From Thysanoteuthis rhombus (taxonomy: Eukaryota > Mollusca > Cephalopoda > Oegopsida > Thysanoteuthidae): a stretch of DNA of 64,000 nt. Of the stretch, positions 57,415 through 64,000 are shown piece after piece. The position numbers were made by a program, and so were the translations under genes. The DNA is taken from positions 36,306,485-36,370,484 of the forward strand of contig OY735211.1 in the NCBI GenBank assembly GCA_963457665.1, read 5' to 3'. Below the pieces are notes generated by a model that saw nothing but the letters and a program-made list of their open reading frames with translations, was not told the origin of the DNA and did no database searches. Position 1 is the first letter of the stretch, and every line of letters begins with the position of its first letter.

Positions 57415-57835
57415 CAAACTGGTCTGGTTAGTCACTCAAGAAATACTGTCATGTGACCAACGTCTTTTGGCAGGCATACTGTGTTGAGTGTGATCAATTA
57501 AAAAAAATTGGGAAACAAGCTATCAATGAATAAGTTGCTTCCATCAACTTTTGTTGGGTAGTGATTACTAAAACAGCCTGATTAATCAGAAACAAGTGGG
57601 AATATTGCCAAACAGAAACTAAAGGGATCAGTTTAGCATAAATTTACATTTCACCCTCCCTCCAAAAAACAAAATAAAACAAAACAACCCTCGCGGGGAG
57701 AAGGATGGAAAAAACGTTTTTCTAGACCTAATCAATGGTGAATGTTAATATTTTAAGCTCTCTACCTCCATTGATGTGGCCTGTATGTGTAATATATATG
57801 CACATAGATGGATAGCAAGCCAAACTCACCTTAAA
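57415..57835 (+). repeat. interspersed repeat family E, copy 2
   Basis: TGGTTAGTCACTCAAGAAA, CTGTCATGTGACCAACGTC, AACAAGTGGGAATATTGCC, GAAACTAAAGGGATCAG, CATAAATTTACATTTC and AGCAAGCCAAACTCACC parallel the blocks at 26210-26530, with about 100 bp extra in this copy. Confidence 0.55.
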
Positions 57836-57901
57836 CTGGAGAACCCTATGTAGTCTGTTTTTAATTTAGATGGAAAAAAAGAAATCTAACAAAGAATCGC
57901 T

Positions 57902-58381
57902 GTAGGATGGCAAACCTTCAGTAGAGCAAACTCGACCTTCAAGAAAATGTCATGAGTCCTACAAAGAAGAGTATACAACAATACACTCTCCCGATTGTTA
58001 CTTATGGAGCTGAAACACAGAACCTAACCAAGAGACTTACCCGCAAACTGAGAACTATGCAACATATATATCAGAGAATCATACTCAACATCACATGGAG
58101 AGACCACAAAGCAGCACAGTATAGGAGAAAAGCAGGAGTCTGAGACATCATAGAAACTATTAGACAAGTCAAATGGCAATGGGCTGGCCATGTTGCAAGA
58201 ATGTCAGATGACTGATGGACGTCACAATTCACAACATAGATCCCTAGAGATCAAATGCAGAACCAAATCTGGCAGAATTTGAGATGGCGAGATGAATTGG
58301 ATAGGTTCAGAAAATGTTTGCTTAGTGGCAAATCTTGGGGAAGGTCCATGTCCAACAACGAAAAATAAAAGACTGATGAAA
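57902..58381 (+). mobile_element. RTE-like LINE, 3' end, copy 5
   Basis: It begins at GGATGGCAAACCTTCAGTAG. The frame 57952-58143 reads TYGAETQNLTKRLTRKLRTM then YQRIILNITWRDHKAAQY, followed by QVKWQWAGHVARM after a stop and by GKVHVQQ-type codons. The tail GACTGATGAAAAAAAA has lost the TGATGA run. It is the most diverged of the five copies. Confidence 0.87.
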
Positions 58382-60719
58382 AAAAAAAACTATTTAAGTT
58401 ATAGTTTTTAACTAATGATGTTTTGGTAATATAAAGTGATTTGCTACCTCATGAAATACTTGTTGAAGGATGAACCACACAGTCCCAGCTTCAATACAGT
58501 CAAAGAGTAGTATCAAGTGTTACAGAGAAGGGATCTGTCAAAAAATATTTTGCAAACTTGCTGAGTGGTGCTGGGTGATTTTTAGGTCAAGGAAGTTGTG
58601 TAGAATAGATTTTTTTTTTTTTTACATTGATTTCCTCACATTAAAATTTCTCGAAGATATTCATATGAAGTATTAGTAAATATGAGGAATTGCTTGATAC
58701 TTCAGTTTTATAAATAGATTTGTTTATTACTTTTAAAATATCTTAAAATTAAGCTTCTACTGTAATTTAGTTTTGATAGTGTTTAACATAGGAAAATAAC
58801 CTGTTACTCTATATTTGAAGGACGAAGATAACAATGAATAATTATCTATATCTATGACCAAGAAATTGATGGTGTACCCAACATTTTCTGAAGACATATT
58901 GAAACATGACTGCATTTTTAGGATAGGCCTTATTAATTTACAACAATCCATTGGATGATGGGGTCACTATTAGTATCTTGGCTGATAACCTTACTTATAC
59001 ACCATTCTTATCACAAAAATGAACCAAATGTCTACCCCCTCATGAGATTGATATTTTGGACTTTTAGACTAGCAGTTTATCTAAAAAGAAAAAAATTATC
59101 AGTCATCACACTTTCAATTGTTCAGCAATACCTTGTAAAGGTCTTGTATGGTTTTTGGTATAGGAAAGTTGAGGTACTGATGTACGGTTCTTCTAAATAA
59201 GTATATGCTAGAAAAACTTGAAATTATAAGAACTTGAACTGTACAGAAAATTTTGGAGCAAATTTTTGGTTCAATGTTGAGCAATTCAGATTGGCACTGT
59301 TATCTCTAATCACCTGATGGCAAGCAAGGTGATGGGACTAGTTAAGCACTGGATACCTCTTGCTGAATAAGGATGTAATTTACCTCAGCCAATGAAATTG
59401 GAAGATGTATATGCATTCACTACTTATTTGTCTATCCGCACAGTATTTCAGAGTTCTCAATCACTCTACCTTTCAGGCCTATATAGTAAGCTTATTTCAA
59501 AAGAAGGCTTTCATAAATCTTCACTTTTCAGAAGTTGAAATCTCTAAACAACTAGCTCTAGCTAAATCTTTTTGTTTATTATTGAATCACTTAGTTGTGA
59601 AATATCTTTCATAATTATCAGTTTATGAATCATTAAGTAAAATAAATTACAAATAAGATATTCACCAACTTCGTTTCCATATGAATATTGCTGTCTAATT
59701 TATTCATGACTTTTTTGTCTACACAAAAATTTGTAAGCATGGAAAAAAAAGGTTTTGTAGAAAAATCAAATCTTTTGTCAAAGTTCTGGTATTTACATTC
59801 ATTGTTTATAGAATTTTACATCAATATGAATTATGAAATATAAATATTTAATTCATTTAAGATAGTGTTTGAGATCAATCAATAACAATATCCGTTTGAT
59901 AACTTAATGGATTATACAGAGGAAGCTGTTGATTATAATGGAGAGTCAAATGGTTATGGATGTAGCTCATGGTCACATATTGAAAGCATGCATTTATACT
60001 TTTTCCACTGATTTTTGCCTGTAATTGCTTTGGATTTTATACTACTATTCATACTCGAAAAATTCTGCTAAATTCTCCCTTTGAGTTAATATTTCCTAGG
60101 TATTGGTATAAGTTTTTCCTTTCACCCTATGATTTTAAAATTTTACAGTTCAATCTAACAAGTCAGAAGATATAATGTATATGTTGGACTATGATGAATG
60201 GTTTACAAGGTTATTTAGAGGACTACTGCTCACTGCAATTCCATCAAACTTCATAAATGTCCATATTGAGTTTCAGTAAACCCCCACCAATCATAATACT
60301 AGTGTGTAGGACATGAATAATGCATGATATAAAAAAAATGTCTTTAAACATTGGCAAGTACAGTATCTTTATAAACATATGTGCACCTTTTATCTGGAGG
60401 CATGCTTGTGGTAATTGGATTGTTTTAATTTAAAATAAGATGCATGAATGCATTTGTTTATCTGCAATATTTTATCTTTAGTTGTGTTTTTATAACTCTT
60501 ATAGCAGGAGCCAAATATTTCAGGAAGTAAATGTTTTGAGAAGCTGTATTAATTTTCTTTTGAATTTAAAAAAAAAACAAAACTTGTTTCTGTCACAAGT
60601 GGTTTTTATAGTAAATTTATTTTGTGTAGCATTTCATAATCTACTCTGAAGTTGGTGAGAGAATAACCAAAGACAATATTGTTTTAAATTTCATAGATGA
60701 ACTATTGTCAATTATTTAT
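58382..60719 (+). other. intronic stretch, nothing recognised
   Basis: Short unrecognised frames only (58470-58676, 58955-59200, 59405-59614). Confidence 0.45.
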
Positions 60720-60850
60720 TTTTTGACCTAGTATTTCTTTGATGTTAATTTTTGTTGCTTTCCATCACGACTTTTGGACCATCAACCAACTCAGATTGGA
60801 AAAAAAGAATGTCTCAAGAGGCTCTTCTTTTTCTCAATTTCTGATCCATG
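60720..60850 (+). repeat. interspersed repeat family C, copy 3
   Basis: CTAGTATTTCTTTGATGTTA followed by TTGTTGCTTTCCATCACGAC corresponds to the cores at 3820 and 29675. Confidence 0.5.
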
Positions 60851-63800
60851 CTACTTACTCATGGCCATAGAATGTAGAAAATACTAGACAAAAAATCAAT
60901 AACAAAAAACAAACCTGCTTTCAGGCTTACGAATTGAGAAAAACAAAAATTTCTGTTTATCTAATTTTTTTTTTTTTTTCTTTTCTAAGTTTCTTGTATT
61001 TTTGCAAGTAAAGTGATCGCATGTGCAATTCTTGTCTTGTATCATCCTCACCTTTACTCATTTCAGATGGTGAGGGTTAGGTCATCTTTGATAGTTGATA
61101 TCTGGATATAGAATATGTCTCACCTTGAGTATCCCTTTCTCTTTTATCCTGTGTGAGATTAGGCAAAAAATATACTCCTAGATATTGCCTACTTAGTCAT
61201 AAGAAGGAACAAATCTAATTTTTTTTTTTCTTTTTAAAAAAAAAATGTCAATTCATTTTCTTATGTATTGTGTCAATGAAGCAGATGAGATCAGTGAAGC
61301 AAATTATAGTACGAACTTAACACTAATGCCCTTCAGAAAGGCATGAATCTTTCTGCTCCCCCACCCTCCCAGCTACAAAAAAATAGCTTTGAGTGATGCC
61401 TCTATTTCACGTATCACATACCGGGAGAAGAGAAACTTGTAATATGTGGAGCTGAATCCATAACCAGTGTAAGTACACTACTTGAATGCTACATGACTCA
61501 TATGTAATCCAATGTGGTGTTTTTTTGTGTACCAAGTTCATTAGTAATATCAGTTCTAAAGTGATAATCTTTCAATATCTACATGAGCATACATACTGCA
61601 CAATTGTTACTGTATGATATGAAGAATAATTTCACCCTAAACAATATGAAAAAAAATACTCATTCGTATGGAAATTATGAATCCCTGCTACCCATATATG
61701 CTTATTTTTATCACGTAAATTTAGCATAAACATATATTGTTAATCAAACCCTCCTCTGAAAACTTTGTTTTTTTTTGTTTTTTTTCTTTTTAGAAGAAAA
61801 AATCAATCTCATTACTAATGGGGGAGTGTGCGTGTGTAGATGTTGAATTTGAAGTTTCTCCTCTGAATGCTTAGAACTGGGCTGAGTCCCTTGCAAAAGT
61901 GCTCAAACCAGTTTGTTTTGGGTTGTGGTGGTTAATGTGTCTCGCAACAGTGCCCATCAAGAAATCTGCCCATCACGAATTCGTCAAGAGAGGAAAACTA
62001 CCCATCAAAACACTTTTTTCCATCACTCTTGTTTTCTGTTAATACTTAATTGATATATTCCACCCCCCACACACACATATATGGGCTGTCTTGAATTTTG
62101 TTGTGTGTTGTGTCCCCCCCCCCCAACTGGCCATCACAAATGTATTCCAGGAAAAGTGCCCATTTTATAAGGTTTTATTAAAAACTTTTGACACAGTTTA
62201 GCCATGGTGGTCCTGATTAGAATTTGGAGTGAAATGAAAAGAAATAAGCAAGGCAATGAATTGGAAGAAAACCCAGAAAACAATTCATTCAAAGCAATAA
62301 TATTACTATGCATCTATTTGAGATGGCCAGTTTATGGGGGGAAAAAAAATACCAAAACCAATCCAAAATTTTAGATTGGAATTGTAAAAAAAAAATTTTC
62401 CCTACTCATTGTGGGGTAATATATATAAACTGCTGGGCAAGGTCCGGATACATACATATAGATGCATATTAATGTCACAACGCATGAATAACTTGAACCC
62501 GACAACAGTATCTAAACCAGAGTTGTGTGTAGTGGTGATTAATTACAAAAGTTGAAAAAAAAAAATCAAAAAAATAAATTTAAATCAAGTTTATTGAAAG
62601 TTGTATAAATTGAGTTTCAGATTGTTGATATGATAAGTGCACCGATTTGTTGTAAGTTGAGCTTCCTCATTTGAATACTATTGACTCATTTGTCACTCCT
62701 TAAATTTACATTTAATGGAAGATTTACACTTCTTTTGATATAAAATACTAAGATTTATTGCTTTATTCTTGCTTGTTTCTAGTAAACACATGTTCAACTG
62801 TGAATTTACTTTATAATTATTGATAATTGATTTAGGGGAAAATAGCATGTAATATATCTGTAGTTATCTCCTATTGAGAAATCAGATTATTATGATATGA
62901 ACTAACAGGGTCAGTGTGAGTGTGGAACCCCTATTGATATTATTATTCTTATTAATATTATTGCCTTTTTTTTTCTTTCTTTGTGTCCAATTCATTTCTT
63001 TTTTTACAATTCATTATTTAATTGATTTGGGGTGTTGGAGACAAAAAAATGAACAAACACACATGGTGTATTCTTGTAAATTGTCACCAATGTGCAATGA
63101 TGAGTTATAAGAGAATAAGACAGACGTAAATGCCTCCCCATAATCCAATTCCATATTAATCTCCGAAGAAGTTATCAATAGAAATGATTAATAGTTATCA
63201 TAAATAGCAATGTGCCAAAAAAGATAGGATGTGGCCTGTTCTAAGCCAAGCTTCATTTTGAATTTTTCAAATTTTTTTAATTCATCCTATTCTCGCACCA
63301 TTTCTGAACATGGTAGCACTGCAAACGGATTTCTCCATTATAAAACATGTTATTTTTCTACAAAAAGTTGAATTATTTGGCAAAATAAAAATTTGCTCCC
63401 ACAACTGTTCAGTTCTGTAGTTTCTATAGTTGAATATGAATATCCTATTCTTGAAAATTCAACATTATCTTTCTGTCATAAGTATGGCAATTTAAAAAAA
63501 AAAAATATCCTGATTGCCAAGCTACTTGATCAAAACTTTTCTTGTGTAGTTTCAAAAGTGTAAAATGTCAACCATGACTCTCTGCCGTCCATTTTTCGGC
63601 CATAAATCTATTGCTTCTTTATTGTTTTATGTGCCCTGATTATACTAATTAGTGATTTATGAAATTTCAATAACTTTAACAAAATCTTTGATGTGCTATG
63701 GTTAGTAACATCGGAATCCTCTTGGAGAGGGTTTTCAGGGGATACTTTTTTGCCACATTGCTCACATAAAAAGTTCAGGGAAGTGTTGAGTTTCTCTAAT

Positions 63801-64000
63801 CATTAATTTTTTTTTTTTTTTTCCAGAGTGATCTTAGTCTTTTATTTGATGATTTTAGCTTAATGATTATTGTGAAACAAGTTCAACCGGACTGTGTTGG
63901 TACACATTTAGTGTTGTGAGGACAGTGTTCGTAGATAAAAATGAAATACAGCTTAAACAGCATAAAAATCATCACTTCAACTTTTTATCTTTCATTTTCA
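60851..64000 (+). other. intronic stretch to the window end, nothing firmly recognised
   Basis: It contains poly-A/T and poly-C tracts (C run near 62114-62123) and, near 61940-62060, loosely repeated phrases with GCCCATCA. A strong acceptor-like tract (T run then CCAG) ends at 63826, but the sequence after it does not continue the ceramide synthase protein. Confidence 0.45.

Noticed and set aside
63827..63920. Candidate second exon of the ceramide synthase after a strong T-run/CAG acceptor
   Set aside because: In the phase required by the exon 1 donor it meets a stop after 11 full codons and lacks the family's F.A.P sequence.
1..64000. CRISPR array, bacterial operon, rRNA or viral genome segment
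   Set aside because: No regularly spaced direct repeats, no gene-dense stretch, no ribosomal sequence and no virus-like gene set were seen.

Overview
The window looks like AT-rich, intron-and-repeat DNA from an invertebrate animal. The evidence is the absence of bacterial-type operons, the many interspersed repeats, long T/A homopolymers and microsatellites, and fossils of RTE-like LINEs, mariner, hAT, pogo-like and gypsy-like elements. The sequence does not fix the phylum; a mollusc or an arthropod would both fit. Only one host gene piece is recognisable: the first coding exon of a ceramide synthase on the + strand at 31577-31773, ending at a clean GT donor. Everything to its right is probably first intron, because I recognise no later exon of the gene.

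Left half (1-31.5 kb, upstream of the gene). This is a graveyard of mobile elements. In order it holds: a repeat family copied twice near 2.4-2.8 kb; a decayed ORF of a Cys-rich repeat-borne family (5.8-6.5 kb) framed by inverted copies of a ~60 bp sequence; a foldback with a hammerhead-ribozyme-like core (7.09-7.23 kb); a 1.6 kb RTE-like LINE (8.2-9.75 kb); a second LINE 3' end on the minus strand (13.4-14.2 kb); a mariner transposase fossil (14.3-14.9 kb); a short LTR retrotransposon on the minus strand (16.85-19.21 kb) nested inside an older repeat; a tRNA-derived SINE (22.5 kb); a deleted hAT that keeps its dimerisation-domain codons (24.7-25.16 kb); a 350 bp pogo/Tigger-like MITE (25.2-25.55 kb); and a 2.3 kb hAT-like element with 8 bp target duplications (26.7-28.98 kb), itself inserted in another repeat.

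Right half (31.6-64 kb, presumed intron 1). The first ~3 kb after the exon is visibly richer in CG dinucleotides and poorer in recognisable repeats, as expected near a promoter. Beyond that come two more LINE 3' ends (39.4 and 57.9 kb), hairpin MITE-like repeats, several families of short interspersed repeats shared with the left half, and simple-sequence tracts including a 65 bp (AT)n.

No rRNA, genuine tRNA gene, CRISPR array or intact transposase was found. All similarity calls come from reading the sequence and from memory of the families; none was checked against a database.
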